NCBI GenBank assembly: GCA_949067325.1
Contig: CARTDZ010000024.1
Span: 1-16,301 of the forward strand
DNA from: an uncultured Eubacteriales bacterium
Lineage (GTDB): Bacteria > Bacillota > Clostridia > Christensenellales > UBA1242
Direction: 5' to 3'
Length of the DNA: 16,301 nt
A model generated the notes under the pieces. That model made no database searches, had not been told where the DNA came from, and saw only the letters and a list, made by a program, of their open reading frames with translations. Positions 6,887 through 13,551 of the stretch are shown here, piece after piece. The stretch's first letter is position 1, and the number at the start of each line of letters is the position of its first letter. The translations under genes and the position numbers were made by a program.

Positions 6887-7468
6887 ATGATAAGAATAAT
6901 TAAACTAAGCACAAATTCAAAAGAATACATATCAAAATATTTTGACATTTTAAACAAGATGGAAGAAGATATGCAAGCCGTCACCCTCGAGCAAGACATT
7001 GCAAGGCACTTTATCTTCACTATGATAGCTCATCATAACGGCGGGCTTTTGATGGCTGACAATGTTTTGAAATTCACCACAAACCCAGAGGTCGAAGAAC
7101 TAGCCCTGTCTCTTGTCGACTCAGCAAGCAAAGCAATTGACAAACTCAGCCCTCTTCTTGAAAAATGCGAACAAGTTGAAAATGACAAACGTGATCTTTC
7201 ACTTTATAAAAGAGGATATGACGACATCTTCAACAAAATGGTTGAAAGACTTGAAACAACTGAAGCCTCCAACAACGTCAACGCTGACTTCTTAAGTCAA
7301 ATGATTGCTCATCATCAAAGCGGTGTTGCTTTTATGGTCAATCTTTTAAGATTTGATATTTGTGACGCCCTGCGAGAAAATGTAAGCCAACAAATTCAAG
7401 AACAAAATGCCGAACTTGAAAAGATGATGCTTCTTCAGCGCAAACTCAGCAAAAATATTTTTAATTAA
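6887..7468 (+). CDS. Cytoplasmic protein with two DUF305-like repeats
   Basis: The product has 193 residues and is largely helical. It contains two copies of a DUF305-type signature: MIAHHNGG at 46-53 and MIAHHQSG at 139-146. Each is preceded by an aromatic/hydrophobic helix start and followed by an Ala/Met/Leu-rich helix and a second helix (67-95 and 160-190). DUF305 belongs to the ferritin-like superfamily, where the paired His and following Met residues are candidate metal ligands. Typical DUF305 proteins are secreted or periplasmic with a single copy. This one has no signal peptide and is duplicated, with a linker rich in charged residues at 95-130. AGGGAG precedes the ATG by 9-10 nt. The gene is isolated, between a weak promoter region and the terminator at 7486. 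Function unknown; metal binding is inference. Confidence 0.78.
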   Translation: MIRIIKLSTNSKEYISKYFDILNKMEEDMQAVTLEQDIARHFIFTMIAHHNGGLLMADNVLKFTTNPEVEELALSLVDSASKAIDKLSPLLEKCEQVENDKRDLSLYKRGYDDIFNKMVERLETTEASNNVNADFLSQMIAHHQSGVAFMVNLLRFDICDALRENVSQQIQEQNAELEKMMLLQRKLSKNIFN

Positions 7469-7485
7469 AGCTTTCAAGCCACTTT

Positions 7486-7519
7486 AAAAAGCCGACCTTT
7501 TAAACAGGCGGTTTTTTTA
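7486..7519 (+). terminator. Intrinsic terminator after the DUF305-like gene
   Basis: AAAAA(G)CCG(A)CCT pairs with AGGCGGTTTTT, with two single-base bulges, and is followed by a run of seven T. It ends the DUF305-like unit. Confidence 0.7.
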
Positions 7520-7567
7520 TTTATAAAAAACAAAAATCAACAAAATAAAAAAACTTTTCGATAACAT

Positions 7568-7597
7568 TTGACAAAATATACCCTCTTGTTTTATTAT
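7568..7597 (+). promoter_or_regulatory. Promoter of the GLUG-type secreted protein gene
   Basis: A perfect TTGACA (7568-7573) is 18 bp from TATTAT (7592-7597). The predicted leader is about 95-100 nt, long enough to hold a control element, and includes the dyad at 7662-7679. Confidence 0.65.
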
Positions 7598-7661
7598 CTA
7601 AAAAAGTTGTCAAACTTGACTTTGAAAAAAACTAGCAAAAACCTATTTCATTTGTAAAAAG

Positions 7662-7679
7662 TTGTAAAATCTTTTACAA
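7662..7679. promoter_or_regulatory. Perfect dyad in the leader, possible operator or hairpin
   Basis: TTGTAAAATCTTTTACAA is a perfect 18-base palindrome placed 12 bp before the ribosome binding site of the secreted protein gene. A preceding TTTGTAAAAA (7651-7660) repeats one half-site. It could be a repressor site, or an RNA hairpin near the ribosome binding site. Confidence 0.45.
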
Positions 7680-7701
7680 ATATGACAAAAAAGGAGTAAA
7701 A

Positions 7702-8631
7702 ATGGTTAAATTTAAGAAAAGCTATTTAATTTTACTTTTGATAGTTTCGTCATTATTTTTTATCTTTCCTTTTACTTTTGCAACACAACTTTCTAGCGGT
7801 GACAACCTCATCGATATATCCTCAGTAGACGACCTTTTTGAAATGGTTGACCAGTATCCTCACATGGGCGAAAAGCAACAAAATTATCGCTTAACTGCCG
7901 ACATTGACTTTGACGGCAAAGAATGGTTTGGCACTGGCGAAACACCTTTTCGAGGTCACTTTGACGGCAATGGTTATACTATAAAAAACGTTAAGTTGAC
8001 CGCAAATTCTTTTGGAACTTATGAAAGCATAATGGCATTTTGGACTAAAACCGAAAACGCTTTTATTCACGACGTGAAATTTGAAAACTTGACAGCAGAG
8101 GACAACTTCTGTCACGAAGATTATCCTGACGGCGGCAAAGTTGTGTATGGTTTGGTTGGAAAAGCTTCTGGCGGTACACTTCAAAATATTGAGATCAATT
8201 CATCAAAAATTGACATAACGGCTGGCAAGATTGTAGCAGGCGGACTTGTAGGCGAAGATTTGGCAGACGGACTAAGAACGAATATTTCAACTTTCAACAA
8301 TACTTACAATTTGACAAGTATAACAAAAGAAGTTGTTTTTGGAGGGCTTTGTGGCGAGGCAAATGCAATGCAAAATGCATACAAAATTTGCAAGGCTGAC
8401 GACCATTTGACACTCAACTCCTCTTCAAGCCGCACCTCTATAGCTGGCGGAATGTTTGGCAACGTAAACGGCGAAATGCTTAAGCTTCGCGATCTCAGCT
8501 GCCAAAGCACATTGATTTTAAACGCAAGTTCAATCCTTGCAGGTGGCATTATTGGAAACATTTACATTGATACCGCTTTAGACATAACTTCACGCCTTGT
8601 ATTCGACGGAAAAATCGTAAAAAATGCTTAA
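7702..8631 (+). CDS. Secreted GLUG-type repeat (beta-helix) protein
   Basis: The product has 309 residues. A signal peptide is clear: basic MVKFKK, a hydrophobic core at 8-25 and a likely cleavage near FA-TQ (27/28). The start of the mature part (Y62-L99) has the block YRLTADIDFDG followed by FRGHFDGNGYTIKN, typical of cell-surface proteins with GLUG or right-handed beta-helix repeats. Five glycine turns recur with 30-35-residue spacing: YGLVG (149), GGLVGE (180), GGLCGE (214), GGMFGN (249) and GGIIGN (281). There is no LPxTG motif, lipobox, or C-terminal membrane anchor, so it is probably released or held by other contacts. An AAGGAG site precedes the ATG. Relatives are often adhesin-like; here binding function is not shown. 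The gene has its own promoter and a long leader. Confidence 0.85.
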   Translation: MVKFKKSYLILLLIVSSLFFIFPFTFATQLSSGDNLIDISSVDDLFEMVDQYPHMGEKQQNYRLTADIDFDGKEWFGTGETPFRGHFDGNGYTIKNVKLTANSFGTYESIMAFWTKTENAFIHDVKFENLTAEDNFCHEDYPDGGKVVYGLVGKASGGTLQNIEINSSKIDITAGKIVAGGLVGEDLADGLRTNISTFNNTYNLTSITKEVVFGGLCGEANAMQNAYKICKADDHLTLNSSSSRTSIAGGMFGNVNGEMLKLRDLSCQSTLILNASSILAGGIIGNIYIDTALDITSRLVFDGKIVKNA

Positions 8632-8647
8632 AAAAATCAAAAACATT

Positions 8648-8675
8648 TTGAAAATGTCTTTAAAGTGAGTATAAT
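8648..8675 (+). promoter_or_regulatory. Promoter of the Ser-rich membrane protein gene
   Basis: TTGAAA (8648-8653) is 16 bp from a perfect TATAAT (8670-8675), 24 bp before the ATG. The -35 overlaps a 7-bp inverted repeat, ACATTTT-G-AAAATGT (8643-8657), which may also act as a weak terminator for the upstream gene. Confidence 0.6.
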
Positions 8676-8698
8676 CTTGTTTGAAGGAGGAAAAAACA

Positions 8699-9031
8699 AT
8701 GGCAAACTCAACAAAATCATCAAAGTCAAGCAAGTCTTCATCTTCAAGTTCATCTTCAAGACGTTCTGGCTTTTGGGGCCTCAACAAAATAAGTATGTAC
8801 ACACTTGTAGCTGTTGCACTTTTGTATGTTGTATCTTTGATTTTGGCTTGTGTAGGCATCGACCTTAAAATCATTTCAATTTTAAATGGTGTTGCTACAG
8901 CTATTATGATTATCATTGTTGCAATACTTGCTTGGCGTTATGTACGCAGCAAACAGATGGTTTGGAAAGTACTTTATGTGCTTTGCCTGCTTCTTGTGAT
9001 TGTTGGCGTAGTTATCCCACTAGTTATTTAA
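8699..9031 (+). CDS. Small membrane protein with poly-Ser N-terminus
   Basis: The product has 110 residues and no recognised family. Residues 2-23 are a low-complexity Ser/Lys/Arg segment (nine Ser among residues 11-20). It is followed by three predicted membrane helices at about 34-52, 60-79 and 90-109, with a short basic loop (RYVRSK) between the last two. The positive-inside rule would place the Ser-rich tail and that loop in the cytoplasm. The ATG at 8699 follows GAAGGAGG; an upstream in-frame TTG at 8681 would put that site inside the coding sequence and is rejected. It has its own promoter and terminator, so it is monocistronic. The Ser-rich tail could be a phosphorylation or interaction region, but nothing shows this directly. 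Confidence 0.82.
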   Translation: MANSTKSSKSSKSSSSSSSSRRSGFWGLNKISMYTLVAVALLYVVSLILACVGIDLKIISILNGVATAIMIIIVAILAWRYVRSKQMVWKVLYVLCLLLVIVGVVIPLVI

Positions 9032-9037
9032 TTAAAG

Positions 9038-9071
9038 AAAAAAGAAGGCAAAATTTTAAGCCTTCTTTTTT
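9038..9071. terminator. Bidirectional intrinsic terminator
   Basis: AAAAAAGAAGGC (9038-9049) pairs with GCCTTCTTTTTT (9060-9071) around an AT-rich loop. It lies between the convergent Ser-rich membrane gene and the 56-aa minus-strand gene and touches the latter's stop codon. Confidence 0.88.
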
Positions 9072-9240
9072 ATAATCCGTTTTCTGAATTGTCATATTCT
9101 TCAGGATACCTTATTCCTTTTTCTTTCTCCCAGTCTGCAATTGCTTCTTCTGCCTTACTTGCTTCCAATTTTATCACTTCTGGTGGCAAGCTTGCTTCTT
9201 CTGCTATTTTGTCAATAGTTTCTTTTTTTAATTCAAACAT
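9070..9240 (-). CDS. Small acidic helical protein, unknown
   Basis: The product has 56 residues, is acidic, and is predicted to be helical in its first two thirds (MFELKKETIDKIAEEASLPP onward), ending in a disordered Asp/Asn/Glu tail. I do not recognise the family. The ATG at 9240 follows GAGG at about 6-nt spacing; an in-frame GTG four codons upstream would overlap that site. Support for it being a real gene is the ribosome binding site, the terminator exactly at its stop, and an amino-acid composition like a soluble protein. The opposite frame gives a less plausible product. It is divergent from the kinase gene, with only 63 bp between starts. Confidence 0.65.
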   Translation of the reverse strand: MFELKKETIDKIAEEASLPPEVIKLEASKAEEAIADWEKEKGIRYPEEYDNSENGL

Positions 9241-9303
9241 TTCACACCTCACCTTTTGTTTTATTTTAGCTTATACAATCAAAAAAAATGAGGAGATAAA
9301 ACA

Positions 9304-9870
9304 ATGATTATTCACATAATGGGCGCAAGCGGCACAGGCACAACTTCAATTGGCGCAGCCTTAGCAAAAGCACTTTCATACAATGTCATTGAATCAGACT
9401 TTTACAAGTGGAAGCAAACAGTGCCTGCTTTTCAAGAAATGCGGCCTCTTGAAGAGAGCAACGCACTTTTGCTTGAACAAATTGAGAAAAACAAAAACCT
9501 TATTATTGCTGGGTCACTGCACGCAAACCCTGTAACATTTGCTTATATTGACCTTATCATCTATCTTTATGCCCCTACTCGAGTGAGAATGCGACGCATA
9601 AAAAGGCGAGACAAGCTCATGGGCTACAACAGCATGAAACAAGACGAAAGCGTAAGACGAAATTTTAAAGACTTTCTTTGGTGTGCAAAAAATTATGACA
9701 ATCTTGCTTTTGACGGAAGAAGCAAGCTCTCACAAGAGTATGTTATATCAAGCTGCAACGCACCTGTGATACGCATAAACACAAACAAAAAGTTTGACAA
9801 GATTATGAAAGAACTTTTGACTGACTTAAAAAGTTTTGAAAAATTGAAGCAGCTAAACCCTAACGCCTAA
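9304..9870 (+). CDS. P-loop nucleoside/nucleotide kinase-like protein
   Basis: The product has 188 residues and resembles small adenylate-kinase/cytidylate-kinase-type proteins (AAA_18-like). The P-loop GASGTGTTS is at 7-15, with Thr in place of the usual Walker A lysine; the GASGxGTT variant recurs in this family and need not mean inactivity. IIESDFY-like residues (29-34) follow the first helix, where the acceptor site of such kinases begins. The strand LIIAGSLH (66-73) is a Walker-B-like position, and the basic RMRRIKRRDK (95-104) fits a LID region. The phosphate acceptor is unknown. GAGGAGAT lies before the ATG. Its 3' end overlaps the convergent amidase-like gene by 18 bp. Confidence 0.8.
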   Translation: MIIHIMGASGTGTTSIGAALAKALSYNVIESDFYKWKQTVPAFQEMRPLEESNALLLEQIEKNKNLIIAGSLHANPVTFAYIDLIIYLYAPTRVRMRRIKRRDKLMGYNSMKQDESVRRNFKDFLWCAKNYDNLAFDGRSKLSQEYVISSCNAPVIRINTNKKFDKIMKELLTDLKSFEKLKQLNPNA

Positions 9871-10332
9871 TATGTGCAGCGGCAATACTTCAAGATAAGG
9901 ATAAGTCGCAAAAGGAATGTTTTGGGCGTCGTTTGAATGGGCTGATACAAATATCTGCCCATTTTTTATTTGTGTGACAATGAGCGTGTGGTTGAAGTGT
10001 GTAGGATTTTGCCTAAGTTGAATTATGTCTCCTATCTCTAAGTTTTTAAGTTCCACCGCTGCCGCAAAAGGGCCTTTGCCTTTGTTGGTCAAAAGAAATT
10101 TTTGCAAAAATTCAACCCCCGTCCAGCTTGGGCTTCGACTTGAAGCACTGTTGTAAAACCAGCCGTTGTATTTGTCATAATTCATCACCCCGCCGCCAGC
10201 CAATAGGCACTGAGATATAAAATTTGTGCAGTCTCCGCCAATGCCGCCAAAATGATAAAAGGCTGGATTGCTTTTTAGTGACCACTTGAGGGCATATGCC
10301 ACAGACCTTTGTCTATCATAATCTTTTATCAT
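9853..10332 (-). CDS. Amidase_6-like (putative amidase domain) protein without signal peptide
   Basis: The product has 159 residues and matches the putative amidase domain (Amidase_6, NlpC/P60-like fold) found in Firmicutes. Visible marks are the N-terminal YDRQRSVAYALKW (5-17), the catalytic-Cys motif GDCTNFISQCL (33-43, Cys35), the Trp58 and Trp70 regions, NPTHFNHTLIVT (109-120, candidate catalytic His115) and AHSND (131-135), followed by the C-terminal LHILGVR. Family relatives usually act on cell-wall or peptide amides outside the cell. Here an in-frame stop lies four codons before the ATG, so there is no signal peptide and the protein should stay cytoplasmic or leave with lysis. Only a weak purine-rich ribosome binding site is seen. 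The gene converges with the kinase gene, overlapping it by 18 bp at the 3' ends. Confidence 0.85.
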   Translation of the reverse strand: MIKDYDRQRSVAYALKWSLKSNPAFYHFGGIGGDCTNFISQCLLAGGGVMNYDKYNGWFYNSASSRSPSWTGVEFLQKFLLTNKGKGPFAAAVELKNLEIGDIIQLRQNPTHFNHTLIVTQIKNGQIFVSAHSNDAQNIPFATYPYLEVLPLHILGVRV

Positions 10333-10390
10333 ATTTTTCTTTTATGATTTTGAACAAGACTTTGTGTAATGTGTTTTTAGTACTTTGATT

Positions 10391-10410
10391 TTCAAAAGTT
10401 TTGTTTTGAA
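10391..10410. repeat. Inverted repeat in the amidase/glmU-like gap
   Basis: TTCAAAA (10391-10397) and TTTTGAA (10404-10410) form a perfect 7-bp dyad around GTTTTG. The 190-bp gap (10333-10525) otherwise holds only the promoter of the next operon; no clear terminator or gene was seen. Confidence 0.3.
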
Positions 10411-10456
10411 GCTATGCTTTTGTTTATCTTTTTTCTAATTTTTGGCCTTCTTTTTT

Positions 10457-10486
10457 TTGACGCCTCCTTATTCGCAAGCATATATA
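10457..10486 (+). promoter_or_regulatory. Promoter of glmU-like/glmM operon
   Basis: TTGACG (10457-10462) is 18 bp from TATATA (10481-10486), about 40 bp before the TTG start. A TTGACA at 10501 is too close to the gene to serve as its -35. Confidence 0.5.
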
Positions 10487-10525
10487 AAAATATGATTTGC
10501 TTGACAATCATTTTAAGGAGGTTTT

Positions 10526-11158
10526 TTGAAAAAGAATTTAACTATTATTGACGAAAACAATGTGTACATAGAGGACGGAGTTGTGCTTGGTGATGGCGTC
10601 AAAATCTATCCCAACAATTATATTGCCGAAGGCAGCGTGATTGAAGATGATGTCGTTTTGTTGCCAAACAATTATATAAAAAACTCTCACATCAAAAAAG
10701 GAGCGAGCGTTATTTTTTCTGTTATTGAGGATAGCGTTGTTGGCGAGCGTGTCAACATTGGGCCATTTGCTAGGCTCAGGCCGCAAAGTGTGATTGAAGA
10801 TGATGCGAGAATAGGAAACTTTGTAGAGATAAAAAAATCTACTATTGGCAAGGGCAGCAAAGTCAGCCATTTAAGTTATGTGGGCGACGCTGAAGTAGGA
10901 AGTGGCGTCAATATCGGCTGCGGCGTTGTTTTTGTAAACTACAACGGCAAGATAAAATCCAAAACAATTGTTGAGGACGGCAGTTTTATAGGCTCGTCTG
11001 TCAATTTGATTGCACCTGTTCATGTCGGCAAACGTGCTTTTGTATGCGCAGGAACAACTGTTGTCAAGGACGTGAAAGACGGCGACTTTGTCATTGGGCG
11101 AAGCCGTATGACAATCAAAGAAGGGCTTGCAAAAAAATATTTAAAGGAGGAAAACTAG
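10526..11158 (+). CDS. Stand-alone GlmU-type left-handed beta-helix acetyltransferase
   Basis: The product has 210 residues and is made of hexapeptide repeats throughout. It aligns with only the C-terminal acetyltransferase half of GlmU (usual full length about 450). Landmarks are IGPFARLRP (78-86, Arg85), RIGNFVEIKKS (95-105, Lys103), SHLSYVGDAEVG (114-125, His115, the likely catalytic base), GVNIGCGVVFVNYNG (127-141) and AGTTVVKDV (175-183). In GlmU this domain uses acetyl-CoA to convert glucosamine-1-phosphate to N-acetylglucosamine-1-phosphate. The uridylyltransferase half is absent and the frame starts cleanly, so this is not a truncation seen within the window. The start is a TTG just 4 nt after AAGGAGG; no ATG or GTG fits better. 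glmM begins 2 bp after its stop, which supports the same pathway. An acyltransferase for another sugar remains possible. Confidence 0.88.
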   Translation: MKKNLTIIDENNVYIEDGVVLGDGVKIYPNNYIAEGSVIEDDVVLLPNNYIKNSHIKKGASVIFSVIEDSVVGERVNIGPFARLRPQSVIEDDARIGNFVEIKKSTIGKGSKVSHLSYVGDAEVGSGVNIGCGVVFVNYNGKIKSKTIVEDGSFIGSSVNLIAPVHVGKRAFVCAGTTVVKDVKDGDFVIGRSRMTIKEGLAKKYLKEEN

Positions 11159-11160
11159 CC

Positions 11161-12492
11161 ATGGCTATATTTTTTGGAACAGATGGCCTTCGCGGCGTTG
11201 TAGGCAAAGATTTAAGTTTTGATATAGCGTTTAAGTGCGGAAACAGCCTAAGTCAGCTTATGGATTGCGGCGGCAAAGTGGTCATTGGGCGCGACACAAG
11301 GTTGAGCGGAAGTTTTCTACAAAGTGCTGTGACAGCAGGCTTGCTTGCCGGCGGCGTGAATGTTGTCGACGTCGGAATAATTCCGACCGCCGGCGTGGCG
11401 TATCTCACAAAAGCTTGCAAATTTGACTACGGCATAGTCATCACTGCAAGTCACAATCCGAGCGAATTTAATGGCATAAAAATACTATCTTCTTCTGGCG
11501 AGAAGCTCTCTGACAAAGACGAGGAGGCTATTGAACGAAATTTTATTCACCCTCTTCAAGTTTCTGGAGACAAGGTGGGCAAGCTTTATCATGATAATAC
11601 TTTGGCAAAAAGGTATTTAGACTTTCTTTTCTCTTCAGCTAGTTGTTGCCTAAACGGGTTGAAAATTGTTGTGGACGCTTCAAACGGAGCTTCTTTCAGC
11701 ATCGCTCCAAAAATTTTTAAGCGGCTAGGGGCAACCGTTTACAAAACAAGTTGCAAGAGTGATGGCAGCAAAATCAACAGCAATTGTGGGGCCTTGCACC
11801 CTCAAGCAATTGCCAAAAAAGTACTGCGACTTGGTGCTGACATGGGCTTTGCCTTTGACGGCGACGCTGACAGGCTGATTGCTGTCAATGAGCGCGGAGA
11901 AGTTGTCGATGGCGATATGGTCATTGCCGCGCTTGCAAAGGCTTTTAAAAAAGATGACGAATTGCCTTTTGACGGCGTTGTCGGCACCAGCCAAACAAAT
12001 ATGGGTATTGAACGCGACCTTGAAAATGAAGGCATAAAACTTTTTAGGGCTGATGTGGGCGACAAGTATGTTGCAGCGGTCATGAACAAATTTGGTCTTA
12101 TGCTTGGCGGTGAGCAATCAGGCCACGTCATAATCAAAAGATTTTTACCGACAGGCGATGGAATTTTGACAGCCATTACTCTAGCTTGCTGCTGCAAAAA
12201 GAGCAAACTCTCTCTTTCAGAATTTTGTCATTTCAAGCTTTATCCACAAGCAAACATAAACATTTCTGTATCTGACAAGTTGCGCGTACTAGGTTCTGAA
12301 AAATTACTGGGCGCGATAACCGATGCTCAGCAAGAACTGGCAGGGCTAGGCCGAGTGCTTGTGCGAGCATCAGGAACGGAGCCTAAGATAAGAATAATGG
12401 TAGAGGGCGAATCTCAAAGCACCTGTCAAAAACTTGCTGATTTTCTTGCCAAAATTGCTCTTTCAGTGGAACGCGAAAGCCCAACAATATAA
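11161..12492 (+). CDS. glmM: Phosphoglucosamine mutase GlmM
   Basis: The product has 443 residues, the normal GlmM length. It interconverts glucosamine-6-phosphate and glucosamine-1-phosphate in the UDP-GlcNAc pathway for peptidoglycan. The four-domain phosphohexomutase layout is complete: an N-terminal FFGTDGLRG (4-12), the phosphoserine loop TASHNPSEFNG (95-105, Ser97), the magnesium loop DGDADR (233-238), the sugar-binding GGEQSGH (316-322) and the C-terminal phosphate-binding RASGTEPKIRIM (402-413). ATG at 11161 follows AAAGGAGG, with the preceding gene's TAG at 11156-11158 between them, so the two are translationally close. A longer in-frame start at 11044 lies within the upstream gene and is rejected. 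No clear terminator follows. Confidence 0.97.
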   Translation: MAIFFGTDGLRGVVGKDLSFDIAFKCGNSLSQLMDCGGKVVIGRDTRLSGSFLQSAVTAGLLAGGVNVVDVGIIPTAGVAYLTKACKFDYGIVITASHNPSEFNGIKILSSSGEKLSDKDEEAIERNFIHPLQVSGDKVGKLYHDNTLAKRYLDFLFSSASCCLNGLKIVVDASNGASFSIAPKIFKRLGATVYKTSCKSDGSKINSNCGALHPQAIAKKVLRLGADMGFAFDGDADRLIAVNERGEVVDGDMVIAALAKAFKKDDELPFDGVVGTSQTNMGIERDLENEGIKLFRADVGDKYVAAVMNKFGLMLGGEQSGHVIIKRFLPTGDGILTAITLACCCKKSKLSLSEFCHFKLYPQANINISVSDKLRVLGSEKLLGAITDAQQELAGLGRVLVRASGTEPKIRIMVEGESQSTCQKLADFLAKIALSVERESPTI

Positions 12493-12600
12493 AAATCAAA
12501 CAATTTGCAAAATGTCAAAGTCGAATAATGTCAACTTTTGTTTTTAAGCCTATTTTGAATAAAAATATTTTTTGATTTTGTAGGCGTTTTAAAATTTTTA

Positions 12601-12609
12601 TGCTATAAT
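12601..12609 (+). promoter_or_regulatory. Extended -10 promoter of the GNAT-like gene
   Basis: TGC-TATAAT (TATAAT at 12604-12609) is a strong extended -10 about 40 bp before the ATG. No good -35 is seen. The 157-bp gap before the gene also holds GCCTA/TAGGC arms with a long AT-rich loop (12548-12585), a poor terminator for glmM. Confidence 0.6.
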
Positions 12610-12649
12610 AGCAATACAAATTTCTGAAAAAACAAAAGAGGAAACAAAC

Positions 12650-13474
12650 ATGAACGACATGACAGGAATAGTTATCAACATAAAAAAATCAACCACTCCG
12701 CAAAGTGATGTGACTTTTATGCAATTTCTTTTAAGAAATCAATTACGCCTGCGAACAGGTGCTTTATATTACATCTTCAAAAAAGATCAGGAAATAGTGG
12801 GTTTTGCAAACCTTATGGACTTCATTTCGCACAATGGCCTTGAAGTTTTTGTCAATCCAAGCTATCGCGATCTTGGTCTTTGTCGCCAAATAATTGAATT
12901 TGTGATAAATGACAACAAAGACGAAAATTTTCAGATTGAAGTAAGCAGTCAGGCTTCTGAATGCATTAGTGCACTTGAAGAATTTGATTTCAAAATCGTC
13001 AACACCAAAAAAAGCTTTTTGGTTGGCAAAGAAGACCTCATCGACAAACTACCAAGTTGCCGTCTTAAATCAATCGACAAGGCTGGCAAAAGTTTGATAA
13101 GCGAGTTTGAGCACGCTTACGTCAAATTTTTGAGCCAAAGCCAACTTCTTGATGACAAAGAATTGCCAGAAAGCTTTACAAAAAAAATGAAGGATACTTT
13201 TGACTATAAAAACAGCTTTTTGTTTGTCAAAGAAGGCAAAGTCAAAGGTTGGCTATTGTCTATTTTCGGCGATCAGACTTGTGTTAAAATTGCTCATTCA
13301 ACGGTTTTAGACGAAGATGATGAGTTTGAAAATTTCTTAAAAGATGCCGTAAAAACCTTGCTTCAAGATTTTGACAAAATGTTGTTCTTTGCATCTGAAA
13401 ATGAAAATTTGGAGCTTAAAAAACTCGTTTCTTGCAAACCGACTTTAGTAACTTACACTTACTCACGAAATTAA
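12650..13474 (+). CDS. GNAT-like N-acetyltransferase domain protein
   Basis: The product has 274 residues. The N-terminal 120 look like a GNAT fold: YYIFKKDQEIVGFANL (40-55) as strands 2-3, EVFVNPSYRDLGLCRQIIEFVI (65-86) as strand 4, the acetyl-CoA pyrophosphate loop and helix 3, then EEFDFKIV (110-117) where GNATs often have a GF motif. The CoA loop RDLGLC matches Q/RxxGxG/A only loosely. The C-terminal 150 residues may be a second degenerate GNAT half, with strands FLFVKEGKVKGWLLSIFG (214-231) and KIAHSTV (237-243). Substrate unknown. Double-GNAT proteins such as this are common in Clostridia. GAGG lies 8 nt before the ATG. The gene appears to stand alone under an extended -10 promoter. Confidence 0.68.
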   Translation: MNDMTGIVINIKKSTTPQSDVTFMQFLLRNQLRLRTGALYYIFKKDQEIVGFANLMDFISHNGLEVFVNPSYRDLGLCRQIIEFVINDNKDENFQIEVSSQASECISALEEFDFKIVNTKKSFLVGKEDLIDKLPSCRLKSIDKAGKSLISEFEHAYVKFLSQSQLLDDKELPESFTKKMKDTFDYKNSFLFVKEGKVKGWLLSIFGDQTCVKIAHSTVLDEDDEFENFLKDAVKTLLQDFDKMLFFASENENLELKKLVSCKPTLVTYTYSRN

Positions 13475-13477
13475 GCT

Positions 13478-13505
13478 TTGTTTGTCGAAGTTTGTCATCT
13501 ATAAA
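13478..13505 (+). promoter_or_regulatory. Weak promoter candidate for the SIMPL gene
   Basis: TTGTTT (13478-13483) is 16 bp from TATAAA (13500-13505), about 46 bp before the ATG. The -35 is poor; read-through from the GNAT-like gene is also possible because no terminator separates them. Confidence 0.35.
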
Positions 13506-13551
13506 TATTTCTTCATATTTTGCAAAACCTTAAAAGCAAAGGAGAGAAAAT

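Noticed and set aside
8681..8698. TTG start six codons upstream for the Ser-rich membrane protein
   Set aside because: The GAAGGAGG site lies within those codons and fits the ATG at 8699.
9089..9307. 72-codon plus-strand frame opposite the 56-aa acidic gene
   Set aside because: No ribosome binding site, and it runs through the divergent promoter region into the kinase start; the minus-strand frame has better signals.
11044..11160. Upstream ATG/GTG-type extension of glmM
   Set aside because: It overlaps the glmU-like gene in another frame, and the GlmM family begins at the FFGTDGLRG block right after 11161.
12493..12649. GCCTA/TAGGC arms with direct TGTCAA repeats as a glmM terminator
   Set aside because: The loop is very long and AT-rich and the stem only 5 bp, so a functional terminator cannot be supported.
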